Positions 53,408 to 61,712 of a stretch of 64,000 nucleotides of DNA are shown here, one piece after another. The first letter of the stretch is position 1; the number at the start of each line of letters is the position of its first letter. Source of the stretch: Chryseobacterium sp. (GTDB taxonomy: Bacteria > Bacteroidota > Bacteroidia > Flavobacteriales > Weeksellaceae); contig NZ_VOXE01000002.1 of the NCBI RefSeq assembly GCF_008014695.1, positions 62,001 to 126,000 on the forward strand, in the 5' to 3' direction. The notes under the pieces are model-generated. The model worked only from the letters and a program-made list of their open reading frames with translations, was not told where the DNA came from and made no database searches. The translations under genes were made by a program, and so were the position numbers.

Positions 53408-54700
53408 ATGCAAAAAAATATTCAGAATAAATTAAAAACCGCAGATAAGGCTTTTCATGACTGGAAAAAAATTCCTTTCGGTGAGCGTCAGAAACTGCTT
53501 AAAAAATTGGCGAAAATCCTGAAGAACAATTCAGAGAAATACGCGAAAATCATCACCGGAGAAATGAATAAACCCATTTCGCAGTCTATCGCGGAGGTAG
53601 AGAAATGTGCCCTGATGATCGATTATTATGCCAAAGCATCAAACGTGTTGAAACCGGAAAAAATTGAAACGGAATTCAGAATTTCCGAAATCCATTACGT
53701 CCCGAAAGGCGTGATTTTGGGTGTAATGCCCTGGAATTTCCCATTCTGGCAGGTGTTGAGGTTTGCGGTTCCCTCCATTTTGGCCGGGAACACCGTGGTT
53801 CTAAAACATGCTTCGATCTGCTTCGGCAGCGGAAATTCTATTGAAAAAATATTTTTGGAAGCCGGTTTCCCGAAAGGAATTTTTCAGAACCTTGAAATCG
53901 GACATGATGAAGTGAAAGAAGTTCTTGAAAATCCTATGGTAAAAGCGGTAAGTCTGACAGGAAGTGAAAAAGCAGGTGCTGAAGTGGCTTCCACCGCCGG
54001 AAAAAATATAAAGAAATCACTGCTTGAACTGGGAGGAAGCGATGCCTTCATCGTTCTGGACGACGCCGATTTCGAAAATGCTGCGGAAAGCGGCGCGAAA
54101 GCCAGACTTCAGAACTGCGGTCAGGCCTGCAATGCCGGAAAACGGTTCATCATCCAGAAAAATGTGGAAAAGGAATTTCTTCCGGTTTTTGTTAAAGAAT
54201 ATCAGAAATATGTTCCGGGAAATCCCTTAAAAAAGGAAACGAAAATTGCCGGAATGGCAAGACCTGATTTAGCCGATGAACTGGAAAAACAGTACAGAAA
54301 AGCCATAAAGTTTGGTGCCGAAATCATTCTTCCGCTGGAACGAATTTCTGACATTGGCTTTATTCCCGGTCTTATAAAAGTGAAAGCCGGAAATCCTATT
54401 TTGGAAGAAGAACTTTTCGGCCCGCTCGGAATGGTCATGATTGCAAAAAATGATAAAGAAGCTTTAGAAATGGCCAATGATATTCCTTTCGGGCTGTCGA
54501 ATTCGGTTTGGACCAAGGATAAAAAAAGACAGCAGTTTTTTATTGAAAACCTGGACTCGGGAACCGTGAGCATCAACAAGGAAACTAGTTCTGATCCGAG
54601 ACTACCTTTTGGCGGCGCAAAATCTTCCGGTTACGGTGTGGAGCTTTCTTTACTGGCACTGAAGGAGTTTGTTACTGTTAAAACGGTAGTTGGAAACTAA
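53408..54700 (+). CDS. NAD(P)-dependent aldehyde dehydrogenase, probably succinate-semialdehyde type
   Basis: A 430-residue ALDH, shorter than the usual 450-480. Motifs are GVILGVMPWNFPFWQVLR (cofactor binding), SLTGSEKAGAEVA, LELGGSDAFIVLDDADFENA with the catalytic Glu, and NCGQACNAGKRF with catalytic Cys241. The C terminus is RLPFGGAKSSGYGVELS. It resembles short NAD-dependent succinate-semialdehyde dehydrogenases common in Bacteroidetes. Missing N-terminal residues are outside the catalytic core. It lies 33 bp after hutG on the same strand; whether it is part of histidine degradation is unclear. Confidence 0.85.
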   Translation: MQKNIQNKLKTADKAFHDWKKIPFGERQKLLKKLAKILKNNSEKYAKIITGEMNKPISQSIAEVEKCALMIDYYAKASNVLKPEKIETEFRISEIHYVPKGVILGVMPWNFPFWQVLRFAVPSILAGNTVVLKHASICFGSGNSIEKIFLEAGFPKGIFQNLEIGHDEVKEVLENPMVKAVSLTGSEKAGAEVASTAGKNIKKSLLELGGSDAFIVLDDADFENAAESGAKARLQNCGQACNAGKRFIIQKNVEKEFLPVFVKEYQKYVPGNPLKKETKIAGMARPDLADELEKQYRKAIKFGAEIILPLERISDIGFIPGLIKVKAGNPILEEELFGPLGMVMIAKNDKEALEMANDIPFGLSNSVWTKDKKRQQFFIENLDSGTVSINKETSSDPRLPFGGAKSSGYGVELSLLALKEFVTVKTVVGN

Positions 54701-54734
54701 GAAGATTCAGCAATTTTAATCTAAAAATAATCAT

Positions 54735-54767
54735 AAAAAATTCCTGAAGTGTATTCAGGAATTTTTT
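54735..54767. terminator. Bidirectional terminator
   Basis: A perfect 14-bp stem (AAAAAATTCCTGAA / TTCAGGAATTTTTT) with loop GTGTA gives a T run on both strands. It serves the aldehyde dehydrogenase and the convergent pyk gene. Confidence 0.9.
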
Positions 54768-56212
54768 TAAATGGTTGTCAGTCTGAAGGTGTTGGTTCTG
54801 CCGCCTTCGTAGGCTGGTGTGGCATTCAGGTTGATGACAAAATCGCCCTGTTCCACAAATCCGTAATTGTGCGTGAGCATATTGACCTGAACAATGGTTT
54901 CATCCGTAGATTTCTCCATATCATAATAAAATGCACGGACTCCCCAAAGAAGATTCAGCATTGTAATGACGCGGCGGTTTGAACTGAATACAATAATATG
55001 CGAGTTCGGACGGTGTGCAGAAATCTGAAAAGCCGTATAACCGGAATGGGTTAAGGTAATGATTGCCTCAACATTGGTGGTTTTTGCGATCCTTACCGCA
55101 GCAAGGCACACTCTGTTCGTGATAAAACGGTCATCAATACAGTCGAAGTCGTGTTCAACAGGAGAATTCTTTTTTTGATAGAAATGGGTCCGTTCAATAT
55201 TTTTTACGATTTTCGACATGTTCTGAACCACTTCAACCGGATATCTTCCTACTGAAGTTTCCCCGGAAAGCATCACGGCATCAGCGCCATCCAGAACGGA
55301 ATTTGCCACATCATTTACTTCTGCACGCGTAGGAGTCAGACTGTTGATCATGGTTTCCATCATTTGAGTGGCAATGATCACCGGTTTGGAATAATTTCTG
55401 GCTTTTTCCACCAACGTTTTCTGGATGGCAGGAACCTGTTCCATCGGGACTTCAACACCCAAATCGCCACGAGCCACCATCAGTCCGTCACATTCCATCA
55501 GGATTTCGTCGATGTTTTTCACGCCTTCAGGCTTCTCGATTTTTGCAATAATCGGGGTTTTCTGTTTATTTGTCGGATGGTCGCTCATGATCTTTTTAAG
55601 ATCGATGATGTCCTGGGCATGACGCACAAATGACAGTGCGATCCAGTCCAGTTCCAGATCCAGCATAAAGTTGGCATCTTCAATGTCTTTTTCGGTAAGT
55701 GCCGGAAGCGAAACATTGGTGTTAGGGAGATTGACTCCTTTTTTGGAACTCAAAGGTCCACCCTGAATGGTTTTGGCTCTTACGGTATCGATTCGGTTGG
55801 TTTCCAGAACTTCCAGAACGAGTTTTCCGTCGTCAATCAGAATTCTTTCCCCAACATTTACATCCTGAGGAAACTGCTGATAGGTCATGTACACCCTTTC
55901 GGAATCGCCTTCAATTTTTTCGTTCGTAAAAGTTAATATATCACCCGGATTGAGGTATGAGCCTTCTCTTACGACGCCAACTCTTAATTTCGGACCCTGT
56001 AAATCTCCTAAAATGCTTACTGAAAAGCCAAATTCTTTATTAATCTCGCGGATGATCCTGACATTATTTCTAACCAAATCATAATCTGCATGGGAAAAGT
56101 TGATCCTGAACACATCAACTCCAGCCTGAATGAGCTGAACCATCGTTTCTTTATCTGATGACGCTGGCCCCAGGGTTGCGATTATTTTGGTTTTTTTAAG
56201 ATATTTATTCAT
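54767..56212 (-). CDS. pyk: Pyruvate kinase
   Basis: A 481-residue kinase: KIIATLGPASSD, FRINFSHADYD, the signature region IIAKIEKPEGVKNIDEILMECDGLMVARGDLGVE and ATQMMETMINSLTPTRAEVNDVANSVLDGADAVMLSGETSVG, and a C-terminal regulatory domain. It converts phosphoenolpyruvate and ADP to pyruvate and ATP. Its start overlaps the stop of the IPExxxVDY gene by 8 bp, so it is the last gene of the operon rnc - IPExxxVDY - pyk. Confidence 0.96.
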   Translation of the reverse strand: MNKYLKKTKIIATLGPASSDKETMVQLIQAGVDVFRINFSHADYDLVRNNVRIIREINKEFGFSVSILGDLQGPKLRVGVVREGSYLNPGDILTFTNEKIEGDSERVYMTYQQFPQDVNVGERILIDDGKLVLEVLETNRIDTVRAKTIQGGPLSSKKGVNLPNTNVSLPALTEKDIEDANFMLDLELDWIALSFVRHAQDIIDLKKIMSDHPTNKQKTPIIAKIEKPEGVKNIDEILMECDGLMVARGDLGVEVPMEQVPAIQKTLVEKARNYSKPVIIATQMMETMINSLTPTRAEVNDVANSVLDGADAVMLSGETSVGRYPVEVVQNMSKIVKNIERTHFYQKKNSPVEHDFDCIDDRFITNRVCLAAVRIAKTTNVEAIITLTHSGYTAFQISAHRPNSHIIVFSSNRRVITMLNLLWGVRAFYYDMEKSTDETIVQVNMLTHNYGFVEQGDFVINLNATPAYEGGRTNTFRLTTI

Positions 56213-56678
56213 AGTATTGAATTATTTGGTAAAGTTCATCATCTGAACTTAAAGGAAATTCCTGAATTTGAAATACCAGGAGATCAGGCAGCAAAATTAA
56301 GGAAAAATCGGCAATAACATCCGATGAAGTGGCGATATAATCCACATCGATATGATTATGTAACAGAAACTTAACAGACTCTTCACCGGAAAAGAGTTCA
56401 AAAGATTCCTTTTTCCGGATGCCTTCGTATGAGATATTGCGGATGAAACGGAAACACGTTTTTACTTCGTGGTGGTATGCCTGGAACTGCGCAAATTTGT
56501 ATGTAAAATATTCCCCGTCAATGACCAAGTCTTCAATGCGCGAAAAGCAGAAATGGTTGATTCTGTTTACGGTGAAAAAGAGTTCATAATCGGGAATATC
56601 TTTTGCCAACCGAACCAAACCAATGGTCAAATCGTCATTATCTTCTTCCAGACTAAAGAACTGTTTTTGGATTTTCAA
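56205..56678 (-). CDS. IPExxxVDY family protein
   Basis: A 157-residue Bacteroidetes-specific protein (IPExxxVDY family) of unknown function. The family motif region appears here as KDIPDYELFFTVNRIN (about 28-43). The protein is aromatic-rich (KCFRFIRNISYEG and LLPDLLVFQIQEFPL). It lies between rnc and pyk, its usual location, overlapping rnc by 26 bp and pyk by 8 bp. No signal peptide is visible. Confidence 0.8.
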   Translation of the reverse strand: MKIQKQFFSLEEDNDDLTIGLVRLAKDIPDYELFFTVNRINHFCFSRIEDLVIDGEYFTYKFAQFQAYHHEVKTCFRFIRNISYEGIRKKESFELFSGEESVKFLLHNHIDVDYIATSSDVIADFSLILLPDLLVFQIQEFPLSSDDELYQIIQYYE

Positions 56679-57417
56679 GAATATTTTCTTTTTTGTTTAA
56701 AATGTAAAAAGCCCGCTGTGCGGCTTTTTCTTCGGCTTTTTTCTTGGAACTGTCTGTGGCGTTCGATATTTTTTCTGCACCCAGCCAGACATGGCATCTG
56801 AAAACGGTGACCTTTTGTGCCTGATGTTCCTCGCAGGTTTCGTATCGGATCAGGACCTTTTTCTTCTGGCTCCATTCCAGCAGAAGACCTTTATAACTAA
56901 CGATCTTATTTTCAAGTTTATTGATTTCCTGTGGGGTGAGGAGTTTTTCGAGAATGATTTTCTTACAGAAATCATAGCCTAAATCGAGATAAATGGCGCC
57001 AACAAGAGCTTCAAAAAGATTTCCGCTGATATTCTCGCTTAAAGTGATGGAATAGCCTGGCTCCAGAAATTTTGTCAGCTGCAGTTGTTCACCAATCCTG
57101 TTCAGGTTTTTGCGGTTAACAATTTTTGATTTCATTTGGGTAAGATACCCTTCTCTTGCATCGGGATAAGCCTGAAATAGATGACAGGAAATAATGGTAC
57201 CCAAAACCGAATCGCCCAGAAATTCCAGACGTTCGTAATTTTTAAGATCTGGATTTCTCGAAGAGTTTTTCAGAGAAAAAGCTTCGCGGTAAAGATGAAT
57301 ATTATGGATTCCACAGCCAGTAATTTTACTGATTTCAGAACTGAGGTAATAATCGTTTTCCGTTAAAGTTTTTCTTCGGTGTCTTAGGAATTTAGAAAAG
57401 TAATTCTTTAACTCCAT
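56653..57417 (-). CDS. rnc: Ribonuclease III
   Basis: A 254-residue enzyme. The RNase III signature NYERLEFLGDSVLG is at 60-73 (catalytic Glu and Asp). A second motif is NLFEALVGAIYLDLGY. The C-terminal part has double-stranded RNA-binding features (KKKAEEKAAQRAF). It processes rRNA precursors and double-stranded RNA. It is last in line after acpP and fabF (fabF stop is 12 bp upstream of rnc) and overlaps the next gene by 26 bp. Confidence 0.95.
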   Translation of the reverse strand: MELKNYFSKFLRHRRKTLTENDYYLSSEISKITGCGIHNIHLYREAFSLKNSSRNPDLKNYERLEFLGDSVLGTIISCHLFQAYPDAREGYLTQMKSKIVNRKNLNRIGEQLQLTKFLEPGYSITLSENISGNLFEALVGAIYLDLGYDFCKKIILEKLLTPQEINKLENKIVSYKGLLLEWSQKKKVLIRYETCEEHQAQKVTVFRCHVWLGAEKISNATDSSKKKAEEKAAQRAFYILNKKENILENPKTVL

Positions 57418-57429
57418 GCATTGTAGGAA

Positions 57430-58674
57430 TTAGATTTTTTTAAACAGAACGCAGGCGTTGTGGCCTCCGAATCCAAAAGTATTGCTCATGGCAATATCCA
57501 CATTTTTCTTTACCGCAGTATTGAAGGTGAAATTCAGTCTCTTGTCAATATTTTCATCATCGGTGAAATGATTGATGGTAGGAGGGACGATTCCGTGAAT
57601 AATGGTACCCAAAGCTGCAATAGCTTCAATAACACCGGCAGCGCCCAAAAGGTGGCCGGTCATGGATTTTGTTGAATTGATCTGAATGTCGAAAGCATGA
57701 TCGCCCAAAAGTCGTGAAATTGCATTGGATTCTGCGATGTCACCAAGCGGAGTAGAAGTACCGTGCATATTGATATGATCTACTTCGTCTGCTGTTACTT
57801 CAGCATCTTCAAGACAGTTTTTCATGACAAGATAAGCGCCCAAACCTTCGGGATGAGGTGCGGTCATGTGATACGCATCTGCACTCATTCCGCCGCCTTT
57901 TAATTCGGCATAAATGGTAGCTCCGCGTTTTTTGGCGTGTTCATATTCCTCCAGAACAATAGAGCCGGCTCCTTCACCCAGAACAAAACCGTCGCGGTCT
58001 TTATCAAAAGGTCTTGAAGCTGTTTTAGGATCATCATTTCTGGTAGAAAGTGCCATCATGGCGTTGAAGCCGCCAACTCCACTCGCTGTAACTGCAGCTT
58101 CAGAACCGCCACATACAATAACATCAGCTTTACCTAATTGGATGAGCATTTTGGAATCGATTAAGGCGTTTGCCGAGGAAGCACAGGCTGAAACGGTGGT
58201 GTAATTAGGTCCATGAAAGCCATACTCAATGGAAATGTGTCCAGGAGTAATGTCGGCAATCATTTTAGGGATGAAAAAAGGGTTAAATCTTGGAATTTCT
58301 GATTTTGCCCACTCCAGAACTTCATGTTCAAAAGTTTCGAGGCCTCCGATTCCGGAACCCCAGATTACTCCAACCCTGTTTTTGTCTACGTTATCTTCAA
58401 TAATCCGGGAATGGGCGACCGCTTCGCGGGCTGCAATCATTCCGAACTGGGTATTCCTGTCCATTTTTTTAGATTCTTTTTTCTCTAAATAATCTAATGG
58501 ATTGAAATTTTTGATTTCGCAGGCAAATTTTGTTTTAAAATTTGTGGTATCAAAAAGAGTAATCGGAGCGGCTCCGCTCTCACCTTTGACAAGATTTTCC
58601 CAGTAATCTGCGGCATTTTTACCGATGGGGGTAAAGGCGCCAAAACCGGTTACAACTACTCTTTTTAATTCCAT
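57430..58674 (-). CDS. fabF: Beta-ketoacyl-ACP synthase II
   Basis: A 414-residue condensing enzyme. The catalytic triad is Cys164 (TTVSACASSANA), His304 (INMHGTSTPLGD) and His341 (KSMTGHLLGAAG). It elongates acyl-ACP chains in type II fatty acid synthesis. The acp gene lies directly upstream, and rnc directly downstream, which is the usual acpP-fabF-rnc order. Confidence 0.97.
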   Translation of the reverse strand: MELKRVVVTGFGAFTPIGKNAADYWENLVKGESGAAPITLFDTTNFKTKFACEIKNFNPLDYLEKKESKKMDRNTQFGMIAAREAVAHSRIIEDNVDKNRVGVIWGSGIGGLETFEHEVLEWAKSEIPRFNPFFIPKMIADITPGHISIEYGFHGPNYTTVSACASSANALIDSKMLIQLGKADVIVCGGSEAAVTASGVGGFNAMMALSTRNDDPKTASRPFDKDRDGFVLGEGAGSIVLEEYEHAKKRGATIYAELKGGGMSADAYHMTAPHPEGLGAYLVMKNCLEDAEVTADEVDHINMHGTSTPLGDIAESNAISRLLGDHAFDIQINSTKSMTGHLLGAAGVIEAIAALGTIIHGIVPPTINHFTDDENIDKRLNFTFNTAVKKNVDIAMSNTFGFGGHNACVLFKKI

Positions 58675-58702
58675 AAATTCTAGAAATTTCTCTGATAAAG
58701 AA

Positions 58703-58942
58703 TTACTTGTTAACTACCTCTTCGATATAAGCGATTGCGTGACCTACTGTAGTAATTTTCTCGGCCTGATCGTCTGGAATCTGAATGTTAAATTCTTTTT
58801 CGAATTCCATGATAAGTTCCACAGTATCTAAAGAATCAGCTCCTAAATCGTTTGTGAAGCTCGCTTCTGGAGTTACTTCCGTTTCTTCAACGTCAAGCTT
58901 ATCAGCGATGATAGCTTTTACTCTTGATGCAATGTCTGACAT
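58703..58942 (-). CDS. acpP: Acyl carrier protein
   Basis: A 79-residue acidic protein with the phosphopantetheine attachment site at Ser37 in [18 protein letters not shown]. It carries acyl chains during fatty acid synthesis. It starts the acpP-fabF-rnc-IPExxxVDY-pyk string on the minus strand. Confidence 0.97.
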   Translation of the reverse strand: MSDIASRVKAIIADKLDVEETEVTPEASFTNDLGADSLDTVELIMEFEKEFNIQIPDDQAEKITTVGHAIAYIEEVVNK

Positions 58943-58976
58943 AATAATTTATTTTTTAATATAATTGTTAATGGTG

Positions 58977-58984
58977 CAAATATA
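58977..58984 (-). promoter_or_regulatory. -7 box of acpP
   Basis: Minus-strand TATATTTG matches TAnnTTTG, 34 bp before the acpP ATG. Confidence 0.5.
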
Positions 58985-59102
58985 TAAAATTCTGAATGAT
59001 AAAACCTTTTTTTGAATTTATTTGCGGTTTTTTGTTGCTACGATTTGATTATCAGGATTAATTATTTCAGGGCATTCACATAATGGTTTAATGTCCTCAA
59101 AT

Positions 59103-59134
59103 AAAAAACCACCCTCTATATAAGGTGGTTTTTT
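59103..59134 (-). terminator. Orphan terminator upstream of acpP
   Basis: A perfect 11-bp stem (AAAAAACCACC / GGTGGTTTTTT) with a 10-nt loop has a T run on both strands. No gene ends here on either strand, and it sits 17 bp from the tRNA-like sequence. Confidence 0.75.
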
Positions 59135-59140
59135 CAAAAA

Positions 59141-59163
59141 GTGGAGTTGGAGGTTTTTGAACC
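59141..59163 (-). other. Candidate attachment site (tRNA 3' end-like)
   Basis: On the minus strand the sequence begins GGTTCAAA and ends CCTCCAACTCCAC. This resembles the T loop, T stem and acceptor end of a tRNA gene. The T stem does not pair well here (the base expected to be C61 is A), so only part may be the core site. It is followed by a terminator, as expected downstream of a tRNA. It lies about 130 bp before the recombinase start. Confidence 0.35.
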
Positions 59164-59220
59164 TTACATATTTTAACATAACTTAAAATGTGTAAGTGTG
59201 CTATTTTTCAGTATTTTAAC

Positions 59221-59228
59221 TATATTTG
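59221..59228 (+). promoter_or_regulatory. -7 box of the recombinase gene
   Basis: TATATTTG matches TAnnTTTG, 65 bp before the ATG. Confidence 0.45.
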
Positions 59229-59293
59229 TATATGTGAATATAATTAGTTTTTATATCTAAATATAGAAGAAGTAGCACCCAAACTGGCACCCT

Positions 59294-60535
59294 ATGAATT
59301 ACACTTTTAAACTTAAGAAGCCTAGTGAAACTAAGGAAACCCTCATTTACTTCCGTACTTTTTTCAACAGTGAAAATAAGAATTTTATCTATTCTACTGG
59401 TGAAAAAATTAAGCCTTCTGAATGGGACTTTGAAAATAGGCAACCTAACGATTTGAATGGGAGAACTAAGCGAGCTGAAATTCATAGAAGTCTGAAAATG
59501 CAACTAGATAGGTATAGTAGTTTTTTTACTGAGATAGTAAATCGTTATAAAAATATAAGCGAAGAACTTACCGTAGATATACTTAAACAACGATTTGATG
59601 AAAAGTTCAAGAAAATTACTGTAAAAAGTGATTTTTTTAGAATTTATCAGGAATTTTTGGATGAGAAGGAAAATGATTATACAGGAAATTCGATTTCAAA
59701 TTCGACTTTAAAACGTTATAAATGTAACAAAACTTTACTTGAAGATTTTGAGAAGAATAGTAAAATAAAGGTTACTCTCGGAAAATTTGATGATAAGCTC
59801 TATAACAAATTTCTTAAATATTGTATTGAAGAAAAAAAGCATTCTGCGAATACTGTACATAGAAATGTTGGTCTTCTAAAGACTTTTTTGCTTTGGGCTT
59901 TAAATAGGAAATATACTTACAATAACGATTTTATTGCTTTCAAGAAACCTGCTAAATTTATTACTGACGAAATTGCTTTGAACTACGAACAGGTTGAACT
60001 AATTTACAAGTACGATCTTGCTAAAAATAAAAGATTGGAAAAAGTTCGTGACCTATTTGTTTTTGGTTGCACTACAGGAATGAGGTTCGGTAATTATAGC
60101 ACAATCTCAAAGAGCGATCTTGAAGGTAATTTTATTAGAGTAATTGATTTAAAAAGCAAATCAAAAAATTTAGCAATTCCTTTAAATAGTATATCTAAAT
60201 CAATTCTTGAAAAATATGATTATAATTTGCCGAGCATTACAAATCAGAAGATGAACGAATATATTAAGGAGGTATTTAAAGAATTAAAATTTACTGATGA
60301 AATAAAGAAGACAATGAAGTATGGTGATGAATTGGTAGACCAAAAAGCCGAATTTTGGACAAGAATTTCCTCACATACTGCAAGAAGAAGTTTCATCACT
60401 ATAATGAAGAACAAACGAGTTCCGGATAAAGTAATAATGAGTTATACAGGTCATACAAGTCTGGAGGTCTTCAATGCATACTATCGACCGAGCGAAGAAG
60501 ATAAAATCAATTATATGAATGAAGTTTTTAAATAA
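59294..60535 (+). CDS. Tyrosine recombinase / integrase
   Basis: A 413-residue site-specific recombinase. An N-terminal arm-binding region (about 1-95) is followed by a SAM-like core-binding domain (about 110-215). The catalytic domain has Arg264 (TTGMRFGN), His361 and Arg364 (SSHTARRSF), His387 (YTGHTS) and Tyr396 (NAYYRP). All residues of the R-K-H-R-H-Y set that I can place are intact, so it should be active. The pattern matches Bacteroidetes island integrases. It is the first gene of the element. Confidence 0.95.
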   Translation: MNYTFKLKKPSETKETLIYFRTFFNSENKNFIYSTGEKIKPSEWDFENRQPNDLNGRTKRAEIHRSLKMQLDRYSSFFTEIVNRYKNISEELTVDILKQRFDEKFKKITVKSDFFRIYQEFLDEKENDYTGNSISNSTLKRYKCNKTLLEDFEKNSKIKVTLGKFDDKLYNKFLKYCIEEKKHSANTVHRNVGLLKTFLLWALNRKYTYNNDFIAFKKPAKFITDEIALNYEQVELIYKYDLAKNKRLEKVRDLFVFGCTTGMRFGNYSTISKSDLEGNFIRVIDLKSKSKNLAIPLNSISKSILEKYDYNLPSITNQKMNEYIKEVFKELKFTDEIKKTMKYGDELVDQKAEFWTRISSHTARRSFITIMKNKRVPDKVIMSYTGHTSLEVFNAYYRPSEEDKINYMNEVFK

Positions 60536-60550
60536 TCATTAATTTAGATT

Positions 60551-61285
60551 ATGGATCAAAAGAAACTTTATGGACGTTGGAATTTTTGGGAAGAATTTGT
60601 AGGTTATCCTATGATGATTTTTTACTGGATCAAAGGTGAAAAAATTTCAAAGATGTTGTCAAAAAGAATTGAAAAAGCCAAACAGAAATCCAGCCAAATC
60701 AGTCTTACTGATAAGAAAAGAAATGAGTTTCTTATTCGATATGAAAAGTTAGATAACTTTTTCACTTTCCACTTCAAAAATATAGATGCTTCCCGAAATC
60801 ACAACTTTGAAGAGAAAATCGAATATTGTTTAGAGCAATATCGAAGAGAATCATTAAGTATTTTAAGCTCAAGCAACCTGATGAAATTACAGGGCAATTT
60901 TTTGAATGGAGCTGAAACTACGCTTTTACTATATTTTGCTTTAGAAGGTAAAGTAAAAAGAGAAATTCGCTTATCGGATATTATGATTGGTGAAAACAGT
61001 TCGCAAATTTTCATTGCTTTTCTAAAGGGTAAAAAATTCATAGATGAAAATCACAACCTAATCGTAGATCAGAAATCTTCCTTCATCAGAATCCACCGAT
61101 TCTTAAAAGACAATCATATTATTAATCCGGATTTTCAAGACACCACTATTATTGAGGCTATGGAAAACGAATATAATTCCAATTTTGACAAAGGAACATT
61201 TTCACGGGCAATAACTGTGAAACCTAATGATTTTGAGGAAACTATCTATCAAGAATTATCTAAGTTGTTTAATATCAAGTATTAA
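60551..61285 (+). CDS. Unrecognised island protein
   Basis: A 244-residue protein starting 15 bp after the recombinase stop. It is hydrophilic and lysine-rich, with a Trp-rich N terminus (YGRWNFWEEFVGYPMMIFYWIKGE). The middle looks helical (RIEKAKQKSSQISLTDKKRNEFLIRYEKL), and the C-terminal half has NGAETTLLLYFALEGKVKREIRLSDIMIG and FLKDNHIINPDFQD. No membrane segment or signal peptide is evident. I do not recognise a family. Cotranscription with the recombinase suggests a role in island maintenance or transfer, but this is inference. Confidence 0.7.
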   Translation: MDQKKLYGRWNFWEEFVGYPMMIFYWIKGEKISKMLSKRIEKAKQKSSQISLTDKKRNEFLIRYEKLDNFFTFHFKNIDASRNHNFEEKIEYCLEQYRRESLSILSSSNLMKLQGNFLNGAETTLLLYFALEGKVKREIRLSDIMIGENSSQIFIAFLKGKKFIDENHNLIVDQKSSFIRIHRFLKDNHIINPDFQDTTIIEAMENEYNSNFDKGTFSRAITVKPNDFEETIYQELSKLFNIKY

Positions 61286-61361
61286 ACTTTACGCAATTGA
61301 GTAGAATTGCATCATTAGTTATTCCAATCATACAATTTTGTCTGCAAATAAATATCAGATT

Positions 61362-61640
61362 ATGCAGACAACAAATCCATTCCAAACCATTCTCGACGAA
61401 TTAGGGGAAGTGAAAGACTTACTCTATTCTCTCAAAAAAGAACCTGACATCGAGTTGAAAAAGAAATTATACTCTATCAGAGAGTGTTCAGAAATTCTAA
61501 AACTCGATTATCAAACCGTACGCTCACATATTTTAAAAGGTAACATTAAAGCAGAACAAATAGGAAGATTCTACAGGGTCAACCATTTTGATCTGATGGA
61601 TGCTTTAAACGAGGTCAAATCACTTAAGTATAGAAGATAG
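61362..61640 (+). CDS. Excisionase-like helix-turn-helix protein
   Basis: About 92 residues. The C-terminal part is a helix-turn-helix of the excisionase/MerR type (LYSIRECSEILKLDYQTVRSHILKGNIKAEQIGRFYRV). The N-terminal 35 residues are helical and acidic. Such proteins typically bend attachment-site DNA and favour excision. The start ATG at 61362 is preferred over a TTG at 61338 because only the former is followed by a normal N terminus. Confidence 0.8.
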   Translation: MQTTNPFQTILDELGEVKDLLYSLKKEPDIELKKKLYSIRECSEILKLDYQTVRSHILKGNIKAEQIGRFYRVNHFDLMDALNEVKSLKYRR

Positions 61641-61712
61641 ATAGAGACTTTATTTATCAAGCATTCTAATTCACCCTTCAGTATTTCCTGTGCGGAATCA
61701 AACCTTTAAAAT

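Larger units (their letters stand above)
58943..59293. other. 351-bp gene-free junction between core genome and island
   Basis: No gene is seen. It holds the acpP promoter, an orphan terminator (59103-59134), a tRNA-3'-end-like sequence (59141-59163) and the recombinase promoter. It contains the likely boundary between chromosome and mobile element. Confidence 0.7.

Noticed and set aside
58977-59293. A small gene between acpP and the recombinase
   Set aside because: A frame at 59216-59503 on the minus strand lies mostly inside the recombinase gene and has no family features.
60551-61285. RteC-like excision regulator
   Set aside because: The C-terminal half is only vaguely similar to RteC; I could not find the family's key pattern, so no name is given.
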